Source: Conchocele bisecta (Eukaryota > Mollusca > Bivalvia > Lucinida > Thyasiridae). From it: DNA of 64,000 bases. Made by a program: the position numbers and the translations under genes. This document shows positions 9,965 through 21,499 of this stretch, piece by piece. Every line of letters begins with the position of its first letter. Within the stretch, counting starts at the first letter, position 1. The notes under the pieces were generated by a model. That model saw only the letters and a program-made list of their open reading frames with translations, searched no databases and was not told the DNA's origin. The stretch covers positions 46,003,056 to 46,067,055 of the forward strand of contig CM055265.1 of assembly GCA_029237695.1 (NCBI GenBank), written 5' to 3'.

Positions 9965-11310
9965 ACTAGAAATGTGGCCTGTCGGCACACGAATTCCCCC
10001 GCTGGCAGCCAAAGAAAACGAGGCGTATTTGATTATAAGCCATTTACCCGAGCGTTAAGGTTTTGAACGCACCTTGACCCTGGGCTTAGTGGGGGCGGGA
10101 CGAATGTGGATTTGTGACAGGGCGGTAGAGGACCATTGTAGCAATGCGTGTGTGAAATGTGAAGCAGATCCGAGCAAGGAAACAGAAATTATAAGCCATT
10201 TAACAGAATGTTAAGGTTTCAAACGCACCAAGTCTGTGACCTTGACCCTGTGCTTAGCGGGGGCAGGACGAATATGGATTTGTGACAGGGCGGTAGAGGA
10301 CCATTGGAGCAATGCGTGTGTGAAAGTTAGTGTAGGATTGAGAAACGCGCACATAGATTTGTCCCAAAGTGGCAAATAAACAATTAAAGTGGAAAAGGTG
10401 AAGGTCAAAGGTGAAGGTCGAAGTAATGGGTGGTGGAGTGTGTCAGGCATGTTCATATGTATCATGTGTATACATATTTAAGCGATTGGCAAAAGTATTG
10501 AGAAGTTATTGTAGGATTGAGAAACGTGCACGTACATTTGTCCCAAAGTGCTAAATAAACATTTAAAGTAGAAAAGGTGAAGGTCAAAGGTGAAGGTCGA
10601 AGTACTGGGTGGTGGAGTGTGTAGGGCATGTTCATATGTATCATGTGTATACATGTAAATATGTAAGCGATTGGCAAAAGTATTGAGAAGTTATTGTAGG
10701 ATTGAGAAACGTGCACGTAGATTTGTCCCAAAGTGCTAAGTAAACATTTAAAGTAGAAAAGGTGAAGGTCAAAGGTCAAGGTCGAAGTACTGGGTGGTGG
10801 AGTGTGTAGGGCATGTTCATATGTATCATGTGTATAAATATTTAAGCGATTGGCAAAAGTATTGAGAAGTTATTGTAGGATTGAGAAACGTGCACGTACA
10901 TTTGTCCCAAAGTGCTAAGTAAAGATTTAAAGTAGAAAAGGTGAAGGTCAAAGGTGAAGGTCGAAGTACTGGGTGGTGGAGTGTGTAGGGCATGTTCATA
11001 TGTAGCATGTGTATAAATATTTAAGCGATTGACAAAAGTATTGAGAAGTTATTGTAGGATTGAGAAACGTTCACGTAGATTTGTCCCAAAGTGCTAAGTA
11101 AACATTTAAAGTAGAAAAGGTGAAGGTTGAAGTACTGGGTGGTGGAGTGTGTAGGGCATGTTCATATGTATCACGTGTATAAATATTGACATAATATGTG
11201 AAGCCATGTAGAAGTTACTAAAGAATATGGTAATATCGGGACGTACGGACGGACGTACGGACGCCGGTAACACTATATTCCTCCGTACCTTTCGGTAGCG
11301 GGGGCATAAA
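9965..11310 (+). mobile_element. Helentron-like non-autonomous element, copy 2
   Basis: Same ends as copy 1 (ACTAGAAATGTGGCC at 9965, GGTAGCGGGGGCATAAA at the 3' end), same flanking satellite units, and about five internal ~175-bp units. It differs from copy 1 mainly in the number of internal units and one base in the 5' subterminal repeat. Confidence 0.75.
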
Positions 11311-11785
11311 AATTAAAAGAACATATTTTAGTTCACCCAACTGTAAATGTGTATCAGCAAATTATGAAAACCTTAATTGAATTGCATTGTAGTAGTACAA
11401 ATAAAACACATCCTTACATCCGTAACCATACATTGCAATTTCATTTGCTACGTACGGTTATGGAAATAAAGACGTGTTACAATTCCACATCTACTTTGCA
11501 TGTACCTGTATAATAAATAAATAAAGAAGGATACTTCACATAATCCCCGAAACGGAGAGTTGTAGTATGTAAAGAAAAAACTTATTCTATATAGATCCAG
11601 CCAACTATATGATCGACCACAGGCATTCAGCGGGTTTCGGGTTTCATCGGTATAAACACATTCCGCGATGTTATTAACGCTAATGTGAATATTTTGGCGG
11701 AAAGTGTTTATTTGATAATTATTGTTATCTTGCTAAAATAACATAGTTAGATATGCAAATAATATCGAATTACAGCTCCTTTTCC
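11311..11785. other. No gene seen
   Basis: AT-rich. A loose inverted pair (ACATCCGTAACCATACATTG / GCTACGTACGGTTATGGA) sits near 11410-11470. Confidence 0.45.
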
Positions 11786-11986
11786 TAGGTCGGACACAAC
11801 TTCGTATCATATAACAAATGAAATAATGCGTTTAAGGCTCCAACGTCAATATTGTAGTGGCAAGTTCATATTCATGATCATCTGAGAATTATCGATATCC
11901 TGCAGAAATACATAGAATGTATAGAAAATTACAATTTTAAACATGTTATTTTGTTATGATACGAGGTCGTGTCCGACCAAAGTTAG
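11786..11986. mobile_element. ~200-bp MITE with GGTCGGACAC ends
   Basis: AGGTCGGACACAACTTCGTA at the left and the inverted ACGAGGTCGTGTCCGACC at the right enclose about 200 bp. A truncated relative ends at 57354. Confidence 0.75.
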
Positions 11987-12153
11987 AAGCCTTGTTCATA
12001 TATATATATATACCGATGAAAGCCGAAACACGCCGAAATCCTGTGTGATCGACACCATCACCACAAGCTATTCAGATACATGTAGTGGTGAAGTGTAAAT
12101 TGATGGACCGAATAAGCAAAATACAAGTCTAACATTTTAATGAATTTATATCA

Positions 12154-12408
12154 TATGTGGCTGTGACTGGAGAAATGGGCTTATAGGATTTGTGATCAGT
12201 GTAACTCGATCCTGATGTAATAGCACACTTCTGTAACCTGATAATGATCTATATTGCTTGCTAGAAACACGACGGGTGTTTCATTGATGGCCGGACTGAC
12301 GAACGGTGAAGATCCTGATCAGACTGTGCAGATGCACAGGCTGATCTGGATCTACACTGGTCGCAAAACCCATTAGCCCCATTTCTCCGAGAACAGCCAC
12401 ATATAGAG
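12154..12408. mobile_element. MITE with ~50-bp terminal inverted repeats
   Basis: ATGTGGCTGTGACTGGAGAA at the left is mirrored by TTCTCCGAGAACAGCCACAT at the right. The inside carries the common bivalve unit GATCTGGATCTACACTGGTC. Confidence 0.8.
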
Positions 12409-12463
12409 AATTAATGAAATTTGTTTGGCTTATTCAGTGAAGTCCTCCAATGTACACTATCAC

Positions 12464-12708
12464 CTCAGGTAATTGCCTGTTTCACTTGCGCCTCTCTCAT
12501 ATTCGGATGAGATTGATTGAGAGTAATTCCGTCCGGTCTCATTTCGAATGGATCCATAATTTGCACCCGGTGGTGGGCGGTGAACAACATTCCAGCTGGA
12601 GTACGTCTCGTGGTCTTCCAGGTCCGGCAACAGCTGCATTGTGTCATCAGACCGCGGGTCATCCACAGCTTCGATTTGATCGGTCATATTGAGCAGATGT
12701 ACAATTTC
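12464..12708 (-). CDS. Probable internal exon of a host gene, cytoplasmic-tail-like
   Basis: Read on the - strand, a pyrimidine-containing acceptor ends CCTACAG at 12709 and a donor GAG|GTGATA follows base 12464. The frame between is open for 81 codons, with composition unlike the surrounding repeats: many D, E, S, N, P and several tyrosines (ETYSSW, GANYGSIRNE, GRNYSQS, SSEYERG). No hydrophobic segment or zinc motif is present. The tyrosine spacing resembles the intracellular tail of a signalling receptor, with NYGSI being ITIM-like, but that is inference. Flanking exons were not found. The + strand ORF here is a shadow. I do not recognise the gene. Confidence 0.45.
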
Positions 12709-13626
12709 CTGTAGGTTCATTCATTTGTTCTACTTTATATTTACATGACAACCACTAGGTTAGAACATGACATGCACGGACCTCGTATTTAACAGAGTAT
12801 AGTAGTGAGTGTTAATTTCGGCAATTTTCTTTTGAGCTTTTCCTCTGCTTTGACAGCCACCTCCTCCAAGAAGAGCTATCGTACGAAATTTGTTTGCCTT
12901 AATAGGGACAGGTTTATTCGCCGGAACTCTTGCACTTATTATGCGGTAATAAGCGGAACCTTTATTAACGGTTATAATTCATATTTTATAATACCTATTA
13001 TTATGGCAAATGTATCAAATTAATGGTATGTCTCCATACTTTAATTTGATGTATAATATGTATGTCTACGATGTATGTAAATCATATAGATATTCAATTG
13101 AAGTTAGCCAAAAAGTTCATTCCTTGGCAACGTTAAAATGGAGCTTAGATTCTCCGGAACCCACGGAACCGTCCATAATTTCTAAACTGTGTTATCAAAA
13201 TAACAAAATTACATGTCATATTGAACATTAGTATATATGCTTTAATTTAGTATATTGCCTTTTTATAACCTGTAACGAATAACCAGCGAAAAATGTAAAA
13301 AAAACAAGGATTTTATTTTTACTAAAATTCGCAGTGCCGGATTCGGTTTAACAGGACGTTCAATCCCCGGAACCATTATAAACCATTCTAATTTCAATAA
13401 TGTATAATCAATCATGACCAATAATACACCAACTAAAATGTGCATCTCTATGTTTTAATATGATGTATAAAATATAAAGATCGACCAATTTAAAAAGTGA
13501 ATTGAAATTAACGAATATTTACCCACCAAAGAGAGTTCAGTCAGCCGATACAGGCGTATTATGTATAGTAATTGAGACCATGCAGGTATCTTTTTATATG
13601 CTGCATTTCTGAATTAAAGTGCATAT
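12709..13626. other. Unassigned, possibly intronic
   Basis: AT-rich sequence next to the putative exon. 12830-12960 is less AT-rich and open in one - strand frame, so it could be another exon, but I found no clear splice signals. Three degraded repeats near 13010, 13210 and 13450 share CTTTAATTTGATGTATAA. Confidence 0.35.
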
Positions 13627-15355
13627 GGGCCCCGCTCTGTGAAAACCAACCTTAATGACAACATTTTAGATTTTCACTTTTTTACATTTTCTGATGCGGA
13701 CACCTTTCAAAAACAATATCCTGAAAAGAAAATGCAATTATGCATCATAGTTTTTGTGTTATCTCACTTCTCACATGTAACACCATGTGAATCACCCACG
13801 GAAAAAAACGTAACGTCATCGAGAAAATGACGTTATTGAAACGGCGACGTTTTTACAATGCAACTCAACAGCCTACAGTACTTTGCTGATAAGTTACACT
13901 AAATGTATCTACAAGTGTTAGTATGTATATATACTATCAAACATTGAACATAATACAACTATGATATGCACATGTAGTGAACAAAACAAACGCATCACAA
14001 TCGATTTTAAATCTATAATTAGCCGACCTGTGGCTTCGTAATTTGCCACCATCGCCATAACAGATTCATATAAATGTGTCGTCAGAAAGATACATTGCAC
14101 TTATCTCAGAATTTAGGCCAGAATATAATTGACGTCATTTACAGTTAATTGTGACGTCATTTATTTATGTAGACATTACGTCACCGGTAATCTTAAAGAA
14201 TATTTACATTGTTATCAAACGGCAATGTACGGCTGATTTAATGTGATTTTTAAGGTACATGTAAGTGGTAGCAGATACATATACAAATCAGTAGGCTACG
14301 TCCCTGGCGGCTACACTTATGTTCGCAGTAAGAATGCATGTGGCACAATACCAACACACTAAATACTAAAACATGTTTGGCCCAGTGTCACCATGATGCG
14401 ATATGCCAGGAGCCGTGAATACATATTTGGCACTACCATAATTTTACATCTATGATACGCTTATTTTTCTGAAAATTTCCAAATTGTATTGTATTGACTT
14501 TCGAAACATTCGACAGGCGAAACAATAAATTAAACGAATTAAGCCCTGTGCCCAGTTCTAATTGTGACCATTTTTATCCAGAATAGGTGTCTCAGTTAAT
14601 GAGCCAACTGTTTACAGTTTCGTTAATAAAAGTAACGTTTGCGGACACACTTCCACGTAATCTGAACAGGACCGTTTAGCACAATTAGTAAAGAGCGCAC
14701 ACATGCACCCCGTGTTCGATCCTCAGTTTGTAAGTACATGTATATCTGATGGTGGTCGCCAGACAGGATACGTTTGTTTTCTTTGAGTATTCCGGTTTCA
14801 ACCCAAAATAGAAACATACAGACGCCTCCGTCTACGCCGACTACACTTGTTCCCGCGTTTGTTTGTAAGTGTTGTATAACTAATTATAAATAAAGTTTAC
14901 AAGAAATATTCGCAATATGATTACATAATACTGATTTTGTGATGTGTTATCTAAAAAAATACCTGTCGTATGGTTATTTAGTTTCAAATGTCAGGGCACA
15001 AGTCGTCAATATATATTATAAAAATCATTTGTAATAATATGCCCATTTGTATAAAAAATAATCGACAAAATCACTATATACGTGTGTCCTTGAAGGAAAC
15101 CGGAAAAAAAGACAACTTTCTGAACCACTATGAAAACAACTGTACAATTTTGCCACGTGTATCCAACATTAACGTATTTGTGAGCCACAATTAGTAAAGC
15201 GTACGGCTATAAATAGGACAACTTATTGCAATGACGCAACGATTTCAAGTGTCAAAATCCGACGTGACGTTGGTAAATTTAAGCGTAACTTTGCGACGTC
15301 ATTTTCAAGCTTTCATGACGTTATCATGAAGGCTGGTTTTCACAGAGCGTGGCCC
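13627..15355 (+). mobile_element. TIR transposon copy A, non-autonomous (1729 bp)
   Basis: The left end GGGCCCCGCTCTGTGAAAAC at 13627 is mirrored by GTTTTCACAGAGCGTGGCCC ending at 15355, with palindromic ATAT flanks that may be the target duplication. Just inside both ends are several TGACGT/ACGTCA motifs. The middle includes a tRNA-like SINE head. No transposase frame is seen. An inverted copy with insertions lies at 31405-35615. Related elements with GGGCCGCGC ends lie at 17468, 17882-19379, 19986 and 35625-36262. Confidence 0.8.
14667..14726 (+). repeat. tRNA-like (pol III promoter) segment inside copy A
   Basis: TTTAGCACAATTAGTAAAGA resembles an A box and GTGTTCGATCC a B box with tRNA-like spacing. 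The inverted counterpart lies near 31698-31760. It is a SINE head carried by the transposon, not a tRNA gene. Confidence 0.5.
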
Positions 15356-16049
15356 ATATGTAGAATTTTGTATTGTTGCCTAATGTAGACCCGAATCAGC
15401 CTACATATATATATACATTCGGTTCAGGGTCTTCACTGTTCGCCATTCAATCAGTGAATCGCGAATGAAATTCTTCTAAACATAAGTATATATATACTTA
15501 TAGAGCATGGATTTAATTGGTTCCTTCTGAAACTATGCGTCGGTAAAATTGTGACCAGTGTAGATCCCGAGCATAATGTATAAACGTGACAGGGACTGTG
15601 CCTGGGGAATACCGGCTTATTGAAGTGTTGACCAATGTAGCTAAAAATCCATCTCCATATACGTACAGTCTGATCAGGGTCTGCACTGTTCGCCATTCAT
15701 TCAGTGATTCGTCCATAATTATACTTAACATAAGTATAGATCCTTATCAGACTGCATGAGTGGCTAGACGATAATTATGCGATTTGACTGGTGACAGCTA
15801 TGGAAGGGGACATCCGCCACTACATTGCATGCTGCTTCATGACAATTAATGCCGTCGACCATTGTTACATGTTATCCTGCACTGCGGCTACTCGTTACTG
15901 CTTAATGACAACTCCATCGTGCATTATTACATTTCACATTGCATACCTCGATTGGCTATTTGACATTGTTACATGTCATCCTGCATTTTCCTGCATTATT
16001 ACATTGCATATTGCATACCTCGATTGGCTATTTGACATTGACAAAGTTA
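15356..16049. other. Dispersed bivalve units and a short tandem duplication
   Basis: 15400-15740 holds two or three units built on CTGATCAGGGTCTGCACTG and GCCATTCATTCAGTGATTC. 15930-16030 has an ~80-bp duplication containing CATACCTCGATTGGCTATTT. No gene. Confidence 0.6.
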
Positions 16050-16380
16050 TAGTCCATGCCATACAAATAAAGGTACAGGATATATATGTTACCTTTTGGA
16101 AAGAATTACTGCATAGTAATGATAACAACACTGCAAGTGGTAATAAACTGCGTACATATAGGATTTTTAAAGTTTATTATAAGATGGAACACTTTTTGCT
16201 TACCAATATATACATGTATATATAAAGCTGCTATTTCAACTTTTGTGAAAATTAGGATAAGTAACAGTAAGCTTTTTATAGAAGAGGGTAGATTCAGAAA
16301 ACTGCCTGTATATGAACGAATATGTCCACTTTGTAATTCTGAGGTTGAAACAGAAAAAACATTTTGTTGTCAGATGTGAG
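16050..16380 (+). pseudogene. LINE remnant, extreme C-terminal part
   Basis: Two broken frames encode pieces typical of the end of LINE ORF2 proteins. The first is FWKELL...SGNKLRTYRIFK (about 16090-16170). The second is IEEGRFRKLP followed by the cysteine motif ERICPLCNSEVETE (about 16270-16355). A frameshift and a premature stop separate them. No RT core is left. Clade not determined. Confidence 0.65.
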
Positions 16381-16946
16381 AAACTAAATTGTATTAGACA
16401 GGACATATTTAGTAAGATACAAGACATATTGTGATGTATCGTCATTTATACTGTTCATATATATTTATGAGACAATGTCAAGCTAGAGTTTGTGAATAAT
16501 TTCACCCTAAGTTCGTGCGACAGTCATTTTTATCATGCATAGACTGACACAAGAGAGCAAGCGTTTTACTGGAAGTATGTTGGTGCCGCAAAACAACAAC
16601 AAAAAAGTTTCTGCGATTTTCGATCATTTTTAGGCCTATGCTTTTTTACAAATCTTAGTTGCAGCCACATTTGTAGTAAGTAATTACTTATAGACTATAT
16701 ATATATTTGCATGCAAGATAACATAAGACAATGATTATCTGTCAGCTTTATAACAATACTAGTAAACTTTAAAATGTGTTCATAGAACACGGATGCGACG
16801 TCACGTGGGGCTAATGTAATTAACTGGGATATAAACGCAATACGTTGAATGGGCGTTTCAATTATGAATTTAAGGACAGTGTAAATATTATGAATTTGAC
16901 GTGGTCAAGCAGTCACGTCTGGAGACATTTTCTTGTCTGGACCATC
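16381..16946. other. No gene seen
   Basis: AT-rich; 16770-16800 contains AATGTGTTCATAGAACACGGATG, also found at 1468-1492, a small shared repeat. Nothing else. Confidence 0.5.
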
Positions 16947-17146
16947 TTAACCCTTAGACCGCTACGCACAACAATTGTCGTCTGCTGTTACTTTTATAGC
17001 TTGCCTTATTTCTCAGTAAAAACATGTTTTGTTTTGACAGCACTTTGCATGTTGTAAATTATTCTAAAGTGCTGTTAAAGCATTGTGATAAAACTGGAAA
17101 ATAAACAACAGACGACAACAAATTAAGATAGCGGTGTAAGGGTTAA
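16947..17146. mobile_element. 200-bp TTAA MITE (CCCTTAGACCGCT family), copy 1
   Basis: TTAA + CCCTTAGACCGCTA at the left and TAGCGGTGTAAGGG + TTAA at the right. Internal inverted motif TTGTCGTCTGCTGTT / AACAGACGACAA. Exactly 200 bp including both TTAA. Ends are piggyBac-like. Confidence 0.88.
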
Positions 17147-17467
17147 GTTGAATAGCGTGTGCAATATTTTAATAAAACTTCACACACGCATACAAGATAT
17201 TGAGTCAAAGGTGTGTCGTACGCATGAATGACTATTCTAGCATTGCTAATATGGATAATTTCATCGTTATTTTTTTTGTTATTGCTATTTTTTTTACTAT
17301 TTTTTTTGATTCGTGGTCCAGAGCATAAGTTGAATATCGTATGGAATATTTAAAAAAAAACTTCACACATTCATAGATATCGTGTCAAAGATGTGAGATT
17401 TCTCTTTTGGAGTTATGTCCATTTGTTTCTTTTTACATAGGATGTTTACAGCCTGTGTTATATATAT
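17147..17467. other. No gene seen
   Basis: AT-rich with T-tracts near 17265-17310 and a relic of the 154-bp repeat (CACACGCATACAAGATA). Nothing coding. Confidence 0.5.
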
Positions 17468-17881
17468 GGGCCGCGTCATGCGAAAACCGGGCTTAATGAC
17501 AAAACAATAATTTTTCACTTTTTTGCATATTCTGAATAGCGCATCTTTTAAAAGTCATATACCACAAAAACTATCACTGTATCTCAATTATTTTTCATGT
17601 TACATGTATTTTTGTAACACGTGGTAGAATCGCAAACGACGTTTAAGCTCAATGACGTCGCAATTACGACGTTAACACTAACGGGCGACTTCAACGTCAA
17701 TAAGAACGTTTAAGCGTAATGGAGTAGTAAACGAATAGGCCTGCCATGTAGGTTGATTTTAAGTAGTGTATGTATAATTTTATACTATTAGTGAATAATT
17801 GACAAACGACACGTAACCTTGGGCAAAGTCAACATTATCTTGTGTGTACTTTTTGCACAACTACGAACGCCAAAAATATAT
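17468..17881 (+). mobile_element. 5' fragment of a GGGCCGCGC TIR transposon
   Basis: It starts GGGCCGCGTCATGCGAAAAC, then CTTAATGAC and subterminal TGACGTCGCAATTACGACG. It runs into the next element start at 17882 and has no matching 3' end of its own here. Confidence 0.7.
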
Positions 17882-19379
17882 GAGCCGCGCCGTGCGAAAC
17901 CCGCGCTTAATGACAACATTTTCAGTTTTTACTTTTTCGCGTATTCTGAATTGTACATCTTTTAAAAGCCATATTCCGCCAAAATTATCAATGTATCCCA
18001 ATTATGTTTCATTTTAGAAGTAGTTTTATGCGTGGTAAAAACTTATATGACGTTTTAGATTAATGACGTCGAAATTACGACGTTTTTATCAACGGCGTAT
18101 ACATGGGGTGTTGGTCCGGGACAAGTCCTATATATTTGTCATCTTTGATCGCATGTCAACCAAATTTGGATATCTCGTAGCCTGGCCAAGTGTCTCCCAT
18201 TAGGCCAAGACAAAGTATGAAAATAATGTTTATGGCTCGTGTTGCAGTTGCTAATTTAACGTTATGTTTTGGATTGCGGCCCAAGTAACGTAATTTCGTA
18301 TGAATAAGTTTCAAATAAGGCATAGTGAGGCGTTTCCCTGTTGTTTGCTGCTGTCTGAAATAATTTTGGGGAATAATAGCGACATCATTTAACATTTCGT
18401 ATGCGACGACATGTTTTAAAGTAGACAGTAGGCCGCTTATAACATTAACTTTGTGATAAAACACGATACCGGGCAGATTTGGTAGCGGGATACCTTATAA
18501 TTGTCGCCGTGTGTCTTTCTTGAGGCACCGCCTGGTCTACATTAGTATGCAGTCAAGTGATAAAACTGATGAATTTGATACTACACAAGCACTTTCGACT
18601 ACAAAAGCAAGTTATGACCATCACATTTCCAATTAATATGTTGATGCATTTATTTTAAATTCAATACAAACCCCGGATATTTATGTCATTATATAGCTGC
18701 GTGTCTACCTCCATTTATGATAAAATGAGTGGCATTAAATGGCATATCATTCGCTAAGTACTGGATATAATTGTTCAAAAGTCTCAATTTACCAAGATAA
18801 TAGATGGTAATATCGTTGGCATACACTAGGTTGTTCATATTTAAGATTATTTAGGAATCAAAGTGCAGTGTAAGCGAAGACTTCGCTGATATATAGCCGG
18901 TTAAATGATGAGTTCACCATTTTGAATTCATAAGGACAACCGACGAAAAAGAGTAAAAATGTCAAAGAACGACAGTTATGCGACATTGTACAGCGCCTGA
19001 AGTATTTCTAAGTCATTGATGCTGCGAGGAACTCGTGCAAGTATCCTTGCTATAATATTTTGTCACGATACCATGGCCATAACGTTAAACATGTATTCAC
19101 GTCCAATGACGTCACAAGTACGTGACGTCAAGTCATGACGTCATAATATGTGTACCGAGGTACAAGGTATCGCGTCTCATATTAGTGAAAGTTTCAGTAA
19201 GTTATCATGTTCCGTTTTCTGTTCACACTTAATGTTAACTAACACAAGTAAACGTAAATGGGAGGGCAAACTGTGAACTTTTACGGCGACGCTAGACAAT
19301 TTGAAACGTCGTTTTTCCGACGTCGTTTATCGCTTTTCATGACGTTGTCATTAAGCCCGGTTTTCGTATGGCGCGGCCC
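17882..19379 (+). mobile_element. TIR transposon copy C, non-autonomous (about 1.5 kb)
   Basis: The left end GAGCCGCGCCGTGCGAAACC and the right end GGTTTTCGTATGGCGCGGCC are inverted, each followed inward by CTTAATGAC and ACGTCGAAATTACGACG-like motifs. The right half (18685-19379) is repeated almost exactly at 35625-36262. The left 430 bp recurs at 19986-20412. The 102-codon - strand ORF at 18156-18464 shows no recognisable motif and I do not call it a gene. Confidence 0.8.
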
Positions 19380-19985
19380 ATATATAGATTCGTTCGTGTG
19401 AACCAGATCGAAGGACTACTTTTTGTGGAGATTAGGATGAATATTTTCAACGACCTGTTTTTAGCTCGCCTGCACGAAGTGCGGAAGAGCTTATGGCATA
19501 CCCCCGGCGTCGTAAGCGTCCACAAACTTAACGTGGGGGTAAATGTCTTATAACTTCTGTTTCCTTTCATGGAACACTTTGCTATTTCATACATGCATTC
19601 CTCAGATGGCCCTCCATCATGCTGTAGCAAATCCCTGACCCAGCACTCAACCCTTACCCCAAGGTCAAGGTCACAAACAAAGTCTCAGGTACGTTTTTAT
19701 CTTTGGCTCTTTTGTTACCTGTGAGTTGAATTGGGTTATTGCCCATCATAAAAGTAGTAAGATTATTACTGATCCTACTGCTTTTTGGAGGGGGCCAAGT
19801 GATTCTGGTGTGGCGAGGAACTGGCACCAGATCAGGATTATTCTGATTTCAGGGTTGAATATATAGTTTTGTATTGTTATGCCTCCGCCACCGAATGGTG
19901 AGGCGGGCATATAGTGTTACCGGCGTCCATGAACGGAATACAAAATGGTCTTGATATTTTATCACAGAATAAAACATACATGTAT
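19380..19985. repeat. Mixed repeat fragments
   Basis: 19690-19870 is part of the dispersed (GTTT)n-type repeat. 19877-19938 is an inverted Helentron-like 3' end (hairpin, then TAGTGTTACCGGCGTCC). No gene. Confidence 0.6.
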
Positions 19986-20412
19986 GAGCCGCGCCGTGCG
20001 AAAACCGGGCTTAATGACAACATTTTAAGTGTTTACTTTTTCGCGTATTTTGAATTGTACATCTTTTAAAAGTCATATGCCGCAAAAATTATCAATGTAT
20101 CCCAATTATTTTTCATTTTAGAAGTATTTTTATGACACGTGTTAAAAACTTATATGACGTTTGAGATCAATGACGTCGAAATTACGACGTTTTTATCAAC
20201 GGCGTATACAAGGGATGTTGTAAAAATACCCGGACAAGTCCTATAGATTTGTCATCTTTTATCGAATGTCAACCAAATTTGGATATCTCGTAGCCTAAGT
20301 GTCTCCCATTAGGCCAAAATAAAGTATGAAAATAATGTTTATGGCTCGTGTTGCAGTTGCTAATGTATCGTCATGTTTTGGATACGGCCCAAGTAACGCA
20401 ATTTCGTAGTGA
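19986..20412 (+). mobile_element. 5' fragment of the GGGCCGCGC TIR family
   Basis: Matches 17882-18295 nearly base for base, then diverges at CAATTTCGTAG into a duplicated segment. Confidence 0.75.
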
Positions 20413-20853
20413 TTTTGTCTATTTTTTAATTTTTTTTTAATTTTTTTCAGGTTTGAAAATATTTATTTTCCCCGTAATAGGTTTGTGGTGGGTCGGGGCG
20501 TATTTCTGATGAAACAAAATAATGTATGTTGGTGTAGAACATACAGCATGTGCCATGTATTGGTGGGGGAGGGGGGATTTTCCTAGGAAATCCCCCCCCC
20601 CCACCCCCCCCCCCCCCCCCACAAAAGTACAACTACCGCGCATACCGGGTTTAAAAGGTTCTTGAACCAGTTCCCACATTTAAATATAAGATAACTACCG
20701 CTTTGTGTCACCAAGTAATGTCAATGTTCTGAGACATATGGTTTGATACGGCCCAAGTAACGCAATTTCGTAGTGATTTTGTCGATTTTTTTGATTTTTT
20801 TTTTCAGGTTTGAAAATATTTATTTTCCCCGTAATAGGTTTGTGGTGGGTCGG
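20388..20853 (+). repeat. Direct duplication around a poly-C tract
   Basis: About 110 bp (ATACGGCCCAAGTAACGCAA ... TTTGTGGTGGGTCGGGG) is present at 20388-20500 and again at 20748-20853. Between them lies a C/G homopolymer region near 20596-20620 where assembly is unreliable. Confidence 0.75.
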
Positions 20854-21249
20854 GGCCAACCGTACATAATATACATGTAATAGTCAGATACAAATACAAA
20901 ATATACAATTACAGATATTCACCCTCTTTTGCTCTTGCAGTACTGGGTAGAAATCACTGTTCTATTAAGACTTCATGGTTGAGTGGTACATTAGAATCGT
21001 CATTAATGAGAGACCTGAATTTTCAATAAAAAACTTGCACGTGTTATTAAAAAAGACAGTAATACTTATAATAAACCCGCAGATGACAATGTCACTCTCC
21101 AGCGCTGCAAGAGCCAAAGTTTGATTTAGCATATGTAATACATGTAATTGATTATATGTTATCATTCATATTACCTATAATCCAACTGAACCAGCCCCAC
21201 TCTGTAAAAAGTTCAATCCTACTGTGCATCTACATGTTTAAATCGTGTA
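20854..21249. other. No gene seen
   Basis: AT-rich sequence without recognisable motifs. Confidence 0.5.
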
Positions 21250-21479
21250 TTAACCCTTTAAACACTACAGCCGTTTATATAGGTGTTTTTAAACAGTGTA
21301 GATCCAGACGAGCCGGCTCATCAGGATCTGTACTCTTTGCAAGTAATTTTCATATTTGTTAAAAAAAAAAAAAAATTATAAATGGATTATTTGAAAAGTA
21401 TTTTGTGTTGAATGGAATTGACCGAAAATTAACATATTATATATAATCCATTCCAGTTATTTAGGGCTAAAAGGGTTAA
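21250..21479. mobile_element. TTAA MITE, diverged (230 bp)
   Basis: TTAACCCTTTAAACACTACAG at the left and GGGCTAAAAGGGTTAA at the right. It holds the unit GTGTAGATCCAGACGAGCC and an A-tract. Confidence 0.65.
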
Positions 21480-21499
21480 ATGTTACAGTTGTTCGTAAC

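Noticed and set aside
14667..14726. A functional tRNA gene
   Set aside because: Only A- and B-box-like sequences exist; acceptor and anticodon stems do not form.
18156..18464. 102-codon - strand ORF in TIR copy C as a transposase remnant
   Set aside because: No DDE-type or zinc-finger motif is visible, and the related copy at 19986 does not preserve the frame clearly.
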